This document shows, piece after piece, positions 1 to 10,967 of a stretch of 50,308 bases of DNA (position 1 is its first letter; each line of letters begins with the position of its first letter). The position numbers and the translations under genes are program-made. Source of the stretch: Poronia punctata (Eukaryota; Ascomycota; Sordariomycetes; Xylariales; Xylariaceae); contig MU401700.1 in NCBI GenBank assembly GCA_022579005.1, forward strand, positions 1-50,308. The letters are read 5' to 3'. The notes under the pieces are model-generated. The model did not search any database, was not told the DNA's origin, and saw nothing but the letters and a program-made list of their open reading frames with translations.

Positions 1-1686
1 TAAAACTTTTTTTTTAAAGCTTTAAAAATATATACTAGTATTTAAAAAAGTTATAATAACTTTTATATACTAAGTATACTTTTTTAAAGTTATAAGTATT
101 TTTTTTAGTTTGTTTAAGTAAATTAGTAGTAGTTTTTTAGCAAACAGCTTTTTAGCTTTAGCTAAAGGTTATAAAATAAAAATATTATCTTTATTTTTTG
201 CTTATAAAAAAAGTACTTATAAATGTTAAAAGTATATTTTTACTTTTTAACTTTTAAGCTTAGTTTTTTATTTTTTTTTTATTAAATATTATAAAAGACT
301 TTTTAGTTATTTTTGTTTTTTTAAGCTTTTAGTTAATTATTATATATACTTAAAAGTTAGCAGCTAATTTTAAATAATAAAGCTTACTTTTATATATTTA
401 TTTTTTATATATTATTTTAAACGTATTATACTAGTATTTATATTTTTTGCTAAAAGCTTTAAATAGCTATTAAAAAAAAAGTAAGTGCTAAGCAACATAT
501 TAAGTTTATATTGCTTAAATTGTAAAATATAATAATTTTACTTTATAATAAATTTTTTAAGGTTTTTAGTTAGTTTTTTTACGCTTTTTTTAATAAAGTT
601 AAAAAAGTTTGCTTAAGTAATAGCTAGTAGTACTTTAGTTATAGTTTTTTTAACTTTTTAAAAGTTGTTATATTATTTATTTACTTTTTTATTATATTTT
701 ATATAAAAAGCTTTATAGTTTTTAAATATAGTATTATTTATTTAAATTTTTAGCTTTGCTATTTTATTATTAAGCTTTTTTTAAGCTTTAACGTTTTGTT
801 TATATTTATTTTTAAAAAATATAAATATTAATTTAAACTTTTTAATAAAGTTAAAAAAATTTATTAAAAGATTTTTAATATTAACTTATTTATTTTTATT
901 TAAAGTAAAAGTATTTTTAGCTATATAAAACTTAAATTTAGTTTTTTTAGTAGTAAAAGTAATAAGCTTTTTATTAAGTTTAGTAATATTAATAAGTTTA
1001 AGTTATTTAAGCTAAAGTTTTTTGTTTTTTAAGTTAATATATTACTATAGCTATAAAGCTAAAGCTTTTGTTTTAAATTTTTTATTTTAGTAATAAAATT
1101 CCTTTAAATAAAATAGTTTAATTTTATTAGCTAATACTATTATTGCTAAGTTGCTATACTATTAAGCTTTAATAATAATAATAAGCAGTATAAAACTTTT
1201 AATTATTAAAACTAGCATAAATAGCTAAATTATATATATTAATTAATATATGCATAAAAAAGTTACACTTTTTTTTTTTATAAAATTTGCACATACTAAA
1301 TAAATAAAAAAAAACCTCTTATAAGAAAACCTTTTCCTTTATAGTAGTCCTTACTGCAGCTGTATAACTTCTACTATATAAGCATTACATTAATTCCTAT
1401 TATCTTATAACCTATTAAATTTAACACAGCGAGACCTGTAAAGTAGTAAAAAGTCTAATAAAGCTTTTTAAATAATGGAGTCTTCTAATTAAAATAAAGC
1501 TTGTTAGGCAAACAAGACTTGTTAAGCAAATAAGACTTATTAAAGGTAGGCCTACTTTAAAGTTATTTCTAGCGTTCTTATTAGTTAGATTTACTGGATT
1601 TCTACGTTTTAATTAGCTTATTTATTTTATTTTTAACTTGCACATACTTACTATACTTACTTACTTATACCTACTTTGTAAGTTTA

Positions 1687-1733
1687 ACCTAACCTAACCT
1701 AACTTAACTTAACTTAACTTAACTTACTTATAA
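1687..1733. repeat. Telomere-like pentamer array (CCTAA/CTTAA)n
   Basis: About three CCTAA units followed by about five CTTAA units run head to tail. The CTTAA units can be derived from CCTAA by a single C-to-T change. The repeat is pentameric, not the usual fungal TTAGGG hexamer. A matching array in the opposite orientation lies near 2170-2230. Confidence 0.75.
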
Positions 1734-1779
1734 CCTTTTTAAATAGCTTTAAAATTGTTTATATTTAAAAGCCTAGTTT

Positions 1780-1915
1780 TAGTAGTCTTAGTAGTTCTGG
1801 TGGTCTTAGTGGTCCTAGTCCTGGTTTTAGTCCTGGTCCTAGTCCTAGTCCTAGTTCTAGTTCTAGTTCTAGTCCTAGTCCTAGTCCTAGTCCTAGTCTT
1901 AGTCTTAGTCTTAGC
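1780..1915. repeat. CCTAGT/TCTAGT hexamer array
   Basis: A tandem array of six-base units (CCTAGT with CTTAGT, TCTAGT and CCTGGT variants) spans roughly 130 bp with about twenty units. It sits between the two pentamer arrays. The variants differ mainly by C/T transitions. No coding function is seen. Confidence 0.75.
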
Positions 1916-2170
1916 CCTAAATTAAAGATCTTAAAGGTTAATTAGCATTTAATCTAGCTAAGAAGCACTTACAAGATCTGCATATACTGTAAAAGCTAAA
2001 AAGTAACTTAAATATACTATATAAAGTTAGTATAATTAAATATACCTTTATAGCCTTAGTAGCAAAATAAAAACAAGGCTATAGCTATTAGTGCAGCTTT
2101 TAGTTAAAAATAATAGTAGTAGTAGTAGTAGTAGTAATATATAAAGTAACAAGGTTAAAATTTTTAAAAT

Positions 2171-2230
2171 AGCTAAGTTAAGTTAAATTAGGTTAAGTTA
2201 GGTTAGGTTAGGTTAAGTTAAGTTAAGTTA
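2171..2230. repeat. Inverted partner array (TTAGG/TTAAG)n
   Basis: Head-to-tail TTAGG and TTAAG units run in the opposite sense to the array at 1687-1733, so the two could pair as arms of a large inverted repeat. A GTA trinucleotide run (about 2114-2133) precedes it. Confidence 0.7.
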
Positions 2231-2490
2231 AAAAAAAAGTACTTAAGTAAAAAAGTTATAATAAGTACAAGTAAGTACATTCCTTCCTAATTAGTATAAA
2301 AAGTACTTAAAAGCTTAACAAGCCTTGTTTCTCTAACAAGTCTTATTTCTTTAACAAGTCTTGTTGCTAGGCAAGTCTTACTGCCCTTATAAAGTCCAAC
2401 AAGCCTTGTTGCTATATACATTTTCCCGCTACGGTAGTTAGGTGTTAAGTGTTTTTTTATGTTAATTTTTCTTTTTTTGGTCAGGTTTAC

Positions 2491-3688
2491 TTTAATATGC
2501 AATATTACAAGTAAGACGCTCTCTTGTTGTATGTGGTAATCGTTTCTTTGTTTTCAAGGTTAGAGCGGTAATACGTCTCATTCTCGTGTCTGTTATAAAT
2601 ATTTAGCTTGGTGTATACCGGAGAGATAGGTAGCTACTTTAGACCCGTCTAATGTTCTTCTCAGGTGGAGGGGAATGTCAATAGAAAAAAAATATTCCGA
2701 TCGAGGGAGCTAGGAAAACACATACTTTACTTGAGGCCTTCTGTACGCGGTCTAGGTGACTAAATGCCTAACCTGAGCCCGTCGTGATGGAAATGCTCAG
2801 AGAAGCCAAGTCAGAAGGTAATAGACATGACATGACCCCTTCCCCTTTTTAAGCGAGTTTTCTGGTCAGTCCTTATGAAAGGTATTTAGACGCCTATTCC
2901 CAGAACCATAGGGATCAAAAGAGGCCGTAAACGCAGCCGATGAGGAAGAAAATTCTGCGACAGAGAAATGGAAAAACACCCCAGTTTTGATACCTCGTAA
3001 GGGTGGTAAAAAGGGGGCGGGGGGGCAAGGTGATGTTTCGAATGGACATGAGGAAGGTGAGTTACCGAGACATGACACTCGGGAACAGAAACTTGTAACT
3101 TGGAGAAGAAGGACAGCGGACCAACTAATCTGGCAAAAGCACTCGAGCGCCATATACTCCTTTCTTAAGATAAACTGATAACAAGAAGAACGCGTATCGC
3201 GGCATACATATACCTAACACAAAACGAATTTAGCGGAGGAGAGACTGAGGTGGGCAGTTGTATGAACAGCAGCCAATGATTATTTATCTTTAGTTATTCC
3301 TGTAGAACTAGACATATGGCAGCAAGATAGAGTAGGTTGTTTGTTTTTTCGCCCTGTCTAGACTACATCACATATGTGAAGCGTTGCAAAACATCAGGTA
3401 GTCGCTGGACATATTTTTTTATAAAGACAAGTATGTGCTCTTACCAGTAATTACACTCCCTCGCTACCTACTTTACTTATATAAATGAAAGAATAACAAA
3501 GTAAATTATTCATAAATCATCATATTGTCTGTCTGTCGTACAGGGCAACAACAAGACAATCCTCAACCCTTTTCCTTTCGAATCCCAAACCCCCTCGAAA
3601 CAAAGACTACCACATATATCCCCTTTCCTCTTCTAATCATTTATTCATTCATTAACCCCCCATTCCACTCCATCATTCACCCATCCTT
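2491..3688. other. Intergenic, no gene recognised
   Basis: Normal-composition DNA between the AT-rich block and the first gene. Two overlapping opposite-strand open frames near 2866-3178 have no recognisable domain and unusual residue composition, so they are not called. The last 150 bp (about 3540-3688) is C/T-rich on the plus strand and probably contains the 3' end of the minus-strand transcript. Confidence 0.5.
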
Positions 3689-4654
3689 CTAATCCTCATA
3701 AAAAACCAACGCCCTGACCTCAATACTCTCCCTAGGCTTCGCATCAACCGGGGTATCGGGATCCACAAACGCCGTATGCGGCGTCCTAACCGCCAACCCT
3801 TCCCTCCCATCCCGTTCCCCCTCCCCCCACGAATCATAACACTTCAACAAGAGGACCTCGTCGGGCGTCATGTCCCTGACGTAATAGAACCTATGCCCCT
3901 CATTATCCCTGACCCCCATCGTCTCGCCCCGGACCTCGTATCCTTCCGTCGAGACGGGATCCACGCTCTTGGCCTTTTCCTCCTTGCCCCTATCATCGTC
4001 GTCGTCGTCGTCAATAACGGAATCCGCCCTCTTCGGATAGAGCAGGTCCACGGGGACAAAGTCTTGCGGCGACGTACTCCGCCAATCGATGACGGCGAGG
4101 GGATGATCGGATGCCGGGTGCGAGATCGGTCGCCAGACATTGATCAGTTGGAAGCGGACTTTACTCTTGAGGATCTCCTCGGCCTCTTCATGGGGCAGGT
4201 GTCGTCTGACTCGGGCTTCGGCTGCCGCGGCCGTTTGGTCCACGTGCACTTGTTGGACCGGACCGCGGGGGGAGTCGGGCTTTCTGCGACGGATCGTATG
4301 GTCGAAGATGACGACCTTGCGGACTTTATTTTTTTTCCCGTTGTTGTTGTTATTATTATTGTTACTGGGTAGAGATTCGCAATTGGCCCGTAACAAGGCT
4401 TCTACATCTTGGTAATATTTCCCCCGTACGGCTGCGTCGTCGACGAATTCCTTCTCGGATGATGGCCATTGAAATGTCCCGAAACCGGATGTGTCCGTGT
4501 TGAAGGAGTCGGGCTTGGATTCGTCCCGGAAGTTGTGGACTGGTCGTGTTACGGCTTTGTTCTTGTATGAGATGCCGCCTCCGTCGACTTTGGACCAGGG
4601 TTTGGTTCCGTCTAGAGCGGATATGTCGATGTGGTAGAATGTTGAGGTTGTCAT
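3689..4654 (-). CDS. CmcJ/NvfI (AsaB-like) family Fe(II)/2OG oxygenase
   Basis: Single-exon 321-aa protein starting at the ATG at 4654, the only plausible Met start. Motifs match the fungal CmcJ/NvfI or AsaB-like hydroxylase/desaturase family: VVIFDHTIRRR (114-124), VHVDQT (136-141), INVWRPI (171-177), PLAVIDWRS (185-193), HRFYYVRDMTPDEVLLLKCYDS (254-275, read in two parts) and a C-terminal RTPHTAFVDP and VRALVFYED. His137-x-Asp139 and His293 fit the metal triad, and Arg314 the 2-oxoglutarate contact. Family members hydroxylate, desaturate or form endoperoxides on secondary metabolites, but the substrate here is unknown. A poly-Asn run (about 98-105) and a poly-Asp run (about 215-221) are inserted between conserved blocks. 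An alternating TA tract lies directly before the ATG. The gene is the last one before the left AT-rich block and no other biosynthetic gene is beside it. Confidence 0.87.
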   Translation of the reverse strand: MTTSTFYHIDISALDGTKPWSKVDGGGISYKNKAVTRPVHNFRDESKPDSFNTDTSGFGTFQWPSSEKEFVDDAAVRGKYYQDVEALLRANCESLPSNNNNNNNNGKKNKVRKVVIFDHTIRRRKPDSPRGPVQQVHVDQTAAAAEARVRRHLPHEEAEEILKSKVRFQLINVWRPISHPASDHPLAVIDWRSTSPQDFVPVDLLYPKRADSVIDDDDDDDRGKEEKAKSVDPVSTEGYEVRGETMGVRDNEGHRFYYVRDMTPDEVLLLKCYDSWGEGERDGREGLAVRTPHTAFVDPDTPVDAKPRESIEVRALVFYED

Positions 4655-5449
4655 TTTATATATATATATATACTTTTTTGACTTCTTTTGTAATTGGTCT
4701 TGTTGGGATAATGTGGCCGGAATATACGGAGAGGGATGGATAGCGGGGTATTCAAGATGAGGGGTGGTTGCTTATATGTATAAGAGAGATGTCGCAAACT
4801 TGAAAGACTGGCCAACTTGGATTTATATTTGAAGCTATTTCTTTATAAACAAACTGCAGCAGAGAGTAGACTTTATACTAGCCTTTGTAAGAACCTTTTT
4901 ACTTATTACGATTCGATAATGCACCATGGCCATCTACAAAAGGGCGTAGTGGCGATTACAATTCACCTATCAATGATCATGTATGGTGATCTAGGTTGCG
5001 TCGACCAATCCCCACCGGTAAAGGCACATTAGCTCCCGTCTCGTCAGATGGCATCATCGGTTGTATTTCTAATTCAAAGACCCCTTAGTCATCATCTCCA
5101 ACCTCCATAATCACCGATGCCGAGAGTTCCCCATTTTTAACCGCCATGTTACGGGTTAACCATTTCGCCTTGCTTATGGCATATGCAATGCTTGTTATTT
5201 CGGGTCGTCCCAGTCCAATCCTCTTCATCAGCCCGCTATCTTCCTATAGATGCCTAGTACATGTTCCCACGCTTTCTGGGGAAACCCTTACCCGTCATTA
5301 CCTAAGCCGATTCTAATATTGCATTAATTTGACTGTCATACCCCGTGTTAGTATTCTGGTTCTTAACGCCGAACTGAGTCTTGGGTAGTAGTCATGGCTG
5401 TGACTTTCTGGCTCCGATAACTCTGAGAAGGGGAAACATCTACCGACAA
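4655..5449. other. Intergenic spacer
   Basis: Upstream region of the minus-strand oxygenase and downstream region of the minus-strand choline kinase. A TATA-like sequence (minus strand, about 4771-4783) could serve the oxygenase gene. Nothing else is recognised. Confidence 0.4.
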
Positions 5450-8214
5450 TCAGAGTTTATACTTACTGTTAGCTTTCAGATTGTCTGGCAAGTCCTCCAA
5501 CTTTACAAGTCCCAAAGAGACACAATCACCCCAGAAAAACATCGCTCTCTCTTGCGCATAGCGAAGGTAGTCAAAGGCAGCCGGATCGTCGCCCTCGTCA
5601 TCCGAAGAAGCAGCAGCGTCCGTCTGAGCACCTGAGAGCTCCTTGGCCTCTCCTTCCGGGTGGAACCCAGGGATTTTCGCCTGCATTAGACCCCATGCAA
5701 CCCACATCGCGCTACAGGCTGGACGCCATAGTTTAGTTTCTTCTACAAGCGCTTTGATCTGTTCGTCGACTTGTTCTCCCCGCCGCTTTTCTTCTTCTTT
5801 CCATCCGCCTGGCGGGACACGGGCGTCCAACATGAACTCAACAATCGAACTGGATGGGCCAGCCGTGCTAGGGCCGAGCGACGGTGTTGAAGGGCCCATA
5901 TTAGGCGTTGCCAGCGGTGTTAGGACCGGGGTTGACGCTCCTGGGTGCGGGTGCTCCGGTCGGTGGTTGACGTACGATTTAATAAATCGGGACTGTTCCT
6001 CAGGCGTCGGGTACCGATTTACCCTGCAGGCATAGGGTGCTTCCTCGTCGTGATAATCGTAACACCACTCCGAGAAATGGTTGGCAAATTCGTAACCCCG
6101 CACGTTGGCAGCCGCATACTCGAAATCGATGACTACTAATTGCTTGTGCTCGTAGTTGGGCTGTAGTAAAGGTGATTTTGTATCGTCGGGTTGAACCCGA
6201 AGGATGTTCCCGTACTGAGTCTGCAGAACAATTAGTAATGCGTGTCCAAAAAGGTTTCCTCATCCTGACTCACATCGTTATGGCAAAAGACGAGGTGCTC
6301 CCGTACGACCTTGGAGCCTCCATATCGGTCGAAAAGGTACTGTCTATACTTGTCAAACATGGCTTTAAACGTAGGCCAGTCAGTGCCGCAAATAGAGCCG
6401 TGAGTCTTCCAGGCATCAGCAGCTTTCCTGACTGGATCGGGGTTCGTTCCCTTTAGCTTAGTATCCAGAAAGCTGATGGCTTGCGAAACTCTGGGAAGCC
6501 ATTGATCCCAATTCTTCAACACGGCCGGCCCGCCATCCTTCTCTTCGTCAAGTAGCTCCATGCCGTCGTGTAGCTCTCTCATTCTCTTGGCAATGCGCTT
6601 GGATGTTTCGCCATCTTTCAAATCTTCTGCCGTGAGTGTGACGGCGTTGAGGTACTGTTCGAATCGCCCGTTCGCAAAGGTGCCGAGCAGACGTGGGCCG
6701 ATCTTCTTCCTCGCGAGACGGCGCAGGACACTCAGCTCATTCTCCCTGTCGATAATATGCTCGACCTGGGGTCCATAAACTCGCAATAGGAGTTTTGGCG
6801 GGTTCTTTCTGCCGCTCTCCGGCTTGATATCCTCAGGGGGGTTGACCACATAAACCGCGTTTGTCAGCGCACCACTGAGACGTTCAACCGAGATGCTGTC
6901 CCCATTATCCAACGGAACGCGCCTCCAGCCTTTGAGCCTAAGTGTATGCGATAGACGAATGATTTCGTTTTTGAAAGCTAGCCATGCCTTGCGCTCCTTT
7001 TCTTCCTTTCGCTTCGATGCCGTCAGGCTCTCTTGGCTCTCCGAGTTCCCGCCAGAGTAACTAAGCGTCTTTGAATTGTCCAACACGCCATCGCATGTCG
7101 GCACCAACACGTCACCTTCGAACCATTCGGTATCGGAGGAAGCGGTCCTGTATAAGCCTACAGATCGCCGCCGTTGAGACTTTCTACCCAGTTTCGGACT
7201 GTGATGGGGAATCGCACTCAAGCCCAACGAGCTCATACTGTCATCGATAATCTTTTGGAGCCTGTCTAAAGAAACATCACTTGCCTGGGAGTCGAGCGAG
7301 AATGTCCTCGGCCGGCCCGCTGGTTGAGACTCGGGCTCTTCGGAAACATCCTCATGATGTCGTCTCCTGTGTCTATGTGCCCTTTGTGATTTCCTATTCC
7401 GCCTCTTGGTCCGTTCATGGTCTAGCCATTCCGCAACCTGAGCGACGATTCTTTCGCCCACGACATCAATGCGATGTCGGTGGTCAGAGTGTGGCTGTGC
7501 CCGCTCCTCGGTGGCTTGCTGGGGGCTTATTGTCCTTGACAGGTCACCCATTGTTTCTAGACTTGTTTGGCTGAGCAAGGACGACTTTGATGAGCCCGGG
7601 TGTGGACGACCACTTAGACGTTTGGCGAGACCGGCGGAAAACTGCCTCTTAGGCCCGTTCTCTTCCAGTTCGCTTGGGTCAGGTTCCGGCTCCGCAATTT
7701 GTACAGCTAATTATCGGTAAGCGGCAGGTTCAAGTGTGGAAAGAACATTATTAGAAAGAGAAAGCAGACAAAGAAGAGCGCCGACTCCGAATCAAGTACA
7801 ATTGTCTTTCATAAGTTATTGCCTTCTACTGCGCCCATATACTTTAATTGAAGACAACTTTTGATGGTCGATCAAAGTTCGAAATCACTTGATAACATGA
7901 CGGTGTGAAGACAATCGATGGATAATCCTTGTGGGATACAACATGGTCGACAAATAGTTTGGCGCATGAGATGCATCCCTGGTTGGCAAAGGAATGAAAA
8001 GTGGCTCAATCAGGCAATAAACTTGAGAGAGCCAGCAAACAGTCAAACAGTCAAACAAACAAACAAACAAACAAACAAAAAATCGAGTAGACAAACCTTT
8101 CAGGCTGGACGTAGTACTCGAATCAGGACCCCTCTCGGTATCGTCGTCATGTTTCAAGGCGGATCGGAGGGGCAATGGCTCGGGTGAGGTAAGACTCGGT
8201 GTAGAGGCCGACAT
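5450..8214 (-). CDS. Choline kinase (Kennedy pathway)
   Basis: Phosphorylates choline with ATP, the first step of the CDP-choline route to phosphatidylcholine. Three exons are inferred: 8214-8097, 7706-6274 and 6220-5450, giving 773 aa. Intron 1 (7707-8096, 390 bp) restores LK-A-VQIAEPEP across the junction. Intron 2 (6221-6273, 53 bp, branch TACTAAT) interrupts the catalytic loop exactly after His-Asn-Asp and restores HND-TQYGNIL. Brenner's motif gives Asp517 and Asn522. The choline-kinase motif VIDFEYAAANVRGYEFANHF (547-566) contains the Mg-binding Asp549. A segment near FKNEIIRLSHTLRLKGW fits the fungal choline kinase N-terminal domain. Residues 1 to about 190 are low-complexity and basic, a typical fungal extension. 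The ATG at 8214 is chosen because exon 1 ends in the phase exon 2 needs. An internal open frame beginning at a TTG (7578) is not the true start. The activity could include ethanolamine. Confidence 0.93.
8041..8080. repeat. (CAAA)n microsatellite in choline kinase intron 1
   Basis: Six or more CAAA units preceded by two related AGTCAAACAGTCAAAC units. They lie just inside the 5' end of intron 1 of the minus-strand choline kinase gene, where they read as GTTT repeats. Confidence 0.85.
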
Positions 8215-9381
8215 GTTTGACGGGACTTGATGGTCACGTCACAATTTTGGATTTTGGTTGTTTTAATCAGGGTCAGGGTTGTCTTCCCCAGGGAACTATC
8301 AAACTTTTTCTGTTTATGTTGCGTGGTACACCGTCGGATTGCTTGACCAAAGGTGAACAAGAGGGAAGATAAGGCTCTTGGGTGTATTTTTCGGCAGTAG
8401 CTTGTGAAGTTGTGATGTGGTGGTTCCTGGCCCCTCCTAGTCAAGGATTAAAACTGTAGGTTAGGTCCTTTGGTATCTACACTAGTGGTGGCATGGATTC
8501 GAAACCCCTAGATAAGCTACCGAGGAAGAAGTACCTAGTGCTATGAGAGGCCCGATAGAAAGGTGACAGCAACTCCCTAGGCTAAAGCAGGAATGGTCAA
8601 AAGGGAGGCTGCAGTTACGTAATGCGGTTTAGTGGTTCTACCTCTAGGTTAGGTCACTTCGGGGACCCTGCAGTGGTCTAGACTGGACCTTTGATTGGAA
8701 TGTGACCTCAAAACGGGTCAAACAATCGAGAATGATGCTAGGTTGAGAACTGAATACAATCTATCTACTGTTCGTATGTAGTAGTGAAGTTGCAGCAGTT
8801 GGGTATTATAGGAGTGAAAAGGGCTGCAGGGAAACATATGCAACCCTCCCGCATAAGTACGCGTATGTAGGTATGTAGACGCACGTAAAAGTATGTAAGT
8901 CCAGGCTTATTTGCACGTGCTCTTCCTCCGTTCGCCATAGGTAACCCCAGATTTAGAACGTATCTACCCATGACGTATGAAAACACGCCGCACGACAACC
9001 GTTGTAGCCGTAGCCAGCTTTCTCTGCATTATGGTTGGTTGGTTTAATCAGAAGACATGAACAAGTATCCGTTTATTCAAGGTACATCCATCTACAAAGG
9101 GTCCCTGCATGCTTTACCAACTCGTACGTAACCTAGTCACTACGGAGGGAAACAGAACAAAAGGGAGCGTAAAGAGACCGAAGCCGGGTAAAACATATAC
9201 ACACAAATCGGCAACCTGATCCTACGTGTATGTAGTAAGGTATATAGTGGCTCGCACGGCAACTTGCATGATGATTTGAAACCAGGTGGGTTAATAAGTG
9301 TATATACCCTCATTAGCAAAGTAACAAACCGTAGGCCCCCAGTGTATGCATATATATAACATAAAAAAAGGGACACCCGCT
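8215..9381. other. Intergenic spacer
   Basis: Promoter side of choline kinase and 3' side of the HAD hydrolase. Short open frames lack coding character. The GGTTAGGTC motif recurs (about 8459-8467 and 8646-8654). No RNA gene is recognised. Confidence 0.4.
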
Positions 9382-10967
9382 CTACCGCCAACCCTCGCGT
9401 TTCAACGCCCACTCAACCGCACTCATAACATCGGGAACGATGGCGTCGGGTTTATGTCTGGGCTCACCATCGCGTTCCTCGTTCCAGACGCCCGTGCGGA
9501 CAAGGACCGAATTCCATTCCGTTCCTTGGGGGCTGATGTAGTCGTTGGCGCCTTGGATATCGCTCTCGGGGTTATCGCCTACCATGTAGACGCGCGCAAG
9601 GGGAGCGGGTTCCGTCTCCGTCTCCGTCTCCGTCTCCGTCTCCGGCGCATCAGCTGCGTCGCCTTGATCCTTCAATAGACCGGCTCGCCATTGACCCAGC
9701 ACCCTCTCCGCATACGAGTACGTCCTCGAGTACGGCTTGCCGATGGTGGTGCGCTTGAGCTCGGCCTTGTCGTTCGTGATCTGTCTCCAGATACCCGCGA
9801 GCGCTGCCTGGAACGCTCCCTGCCCGAAGCGCGGAAGGTGGTACGTCGCGCTCCAGAACAAGTCGTGGTTGCTGAAGTACAGGTCCGGTTGTCCATCTTG
9901 CTGCCAGCCGTGGTTCTGGTGCTCGGCCCGCCCATTCTTGCTCGAGTACGTGCCCAGTACACCGTTTTGCGAGAGGAGTAGGTCGAGGATGATCTGCGTG
10001 TCTAGGGCCCAGTCTCGCGGGTCGTTAAACACGAAGATCGCATCGATCTTGGGATTCGGCGAGGGGAGCGGCCGCGCCGTCGCCTTGTAGTGCGATTCGA
10101 GCAGCGGCTCGAACGGGAATATGGTTGGGTCGGCCACTAGGACATCTGCTGGGGTAATGACGGAGCGGAAGCCATACGCCTCGGCTATGCGGCGTGACTT
10201 GTTCGCGTCAGATCCCGTGACGAGGATATTCTTATCCGCAAGTCCTGAATTCGCCTTTACGTCCCGCAACTCGGTCTGCTTGTGTCCGTGGACGTCATCT
10301 TCGGCCCATGAGGCATGGACGAGCTCTTGAAACGGTGTATGGGATTGCACAAAATTGTCTATCGACAACGGCACACCGAGCCTGTTACTCAGGTCCTCGA
10401 CACGATCACGCTCATATTTGCCTCCGCCATTTGTTAAGAGGATAAATGGGATGCTATGCTGCTGTAGATACTTGAGCGTCTCAATGGCGCCCGGGATAGG
10501 CTTCGCCACGTGTAGCAGCACACCGTCAATGCTAGACCAAGTATGTCAGTTTCTTGCTTGACATATATATAGCTACGTACATGAGCCCATCCGCGTAAAC
10601 TCTCTTCTAGAGTGAGTGATTGAGAGCCCACAAACCAACCATGTCTCCTATACACGGCTTGTGTAAAGAACAGATTCCCGAAATGACCCAAAGGGGGGTA
10701 GGGGAAAGGGGAGAAGTCAACCTACTCAAACGCAAATGCAAAAGGCGGGGCCGTCGATGAGGATACCGCAGGCCCCTTTCCATCTTTAATGAATGTGCGG
10801 AAAGAAATGGGCACCCGGTGAGCAAAAGTCTTGGGAGTTCTGGAGTGAGCTCTAGCCGTCGCCCTCTTGCCATTATCCCAGGGTATCGGTGAAAAGGAAC
10901 GGATAGATGAGTATGGGTGGGGCCGGGTGACGCCGCCTAGACGCGGCGCAATTCTTAAAAGACTCAT
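9382..10967 (-). CDS. CECR5/YKR070W-type HAD class IIA hydrolase, mitochondrial
   Basis: Two exons, 10967-10726 and 10531-9382, encode 463 aa. The 194-bp intron (10532-10725, donor GTAGGT, CTGAC branch, acceptor TAG) falls inside the nucleophile motif and joins PPFAFAF to DIDGVLL. Asp81 and Asp83 are then the DxD nucleophile and acid/base. Further HAD signatures are FILLTNGGGKYERDR (motif II Thr/Asn), a Lys in TIGKPYSRTYSYAE, and MVGDNPESDIQGAN (Asp400, Asp405). The start at 10967 (MSLLRIAPRLGG) gives an Arg/Ser-rich N-terminus fitting mitochondrial import. The open frame extends further upstream only from a GTG. The family is known from yeast YKR070W and human CECR5 and its physiological substrate is unknown. 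A Thr-Glu repeat (positions about 380-391, DNA 9611-9643) sits before the last HAD block. Confidence 0.9.
9611..9643. repeat. Coding hexanucleotide repeat (CGTCTC)n
   Basis: Five to six copies of a six-base unit on the plus strand. On the coding (minus) strand they encode alternating Glu-Thr in the HAD hydrolase. This is a likely site of in-frame replication slippage. Confidence 0.85.

Larger units (their letters stand above)
1..2490. repeat. AT-rich, RIP-like relic block (left)
   Basis: Almost pure A/T sequence with stops in all frames. No open frame of 60 codons or more is seen before about 2290. The first 1.3 kb is the most extreme. From about 1330 to 2490 GC rises a little and simple-sequence arrays appear. 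The remaining C residues are mostly followed by T and G residues mostly preceded by A, while CA/TG and CG are scarce, which is the expected product of RIP on transposon DNA. The original element cannot be recognised. The border with normal-composition DNA is fairly sharp near 2490. Confidence 0.8.

Noticed and set aside
1780..1915. CRISPR array
   Set aside because: The repeat is a continuous hexamer without spacers, and the genome is eukaryotic.
1687..2230. A true chromosome end
   Set aside because: The repeats are pentameric, short, inverted and internal, not a terminal TTAGGG array.
7548..7578. Choline kinase start at the TTG at 7578 or the ATG at 7548
   Set aside because: Coding sequence continues in frame upstream to 7706 and joins in exact phase to exon 1, starting with the ATG at 8214.
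9672..10330. Plus- and minus-strand open frames overlapping the HAD hydrolase exon
   Set aside because: They are shadow frames of the real exon, Arg/Ser-rich and without domains.
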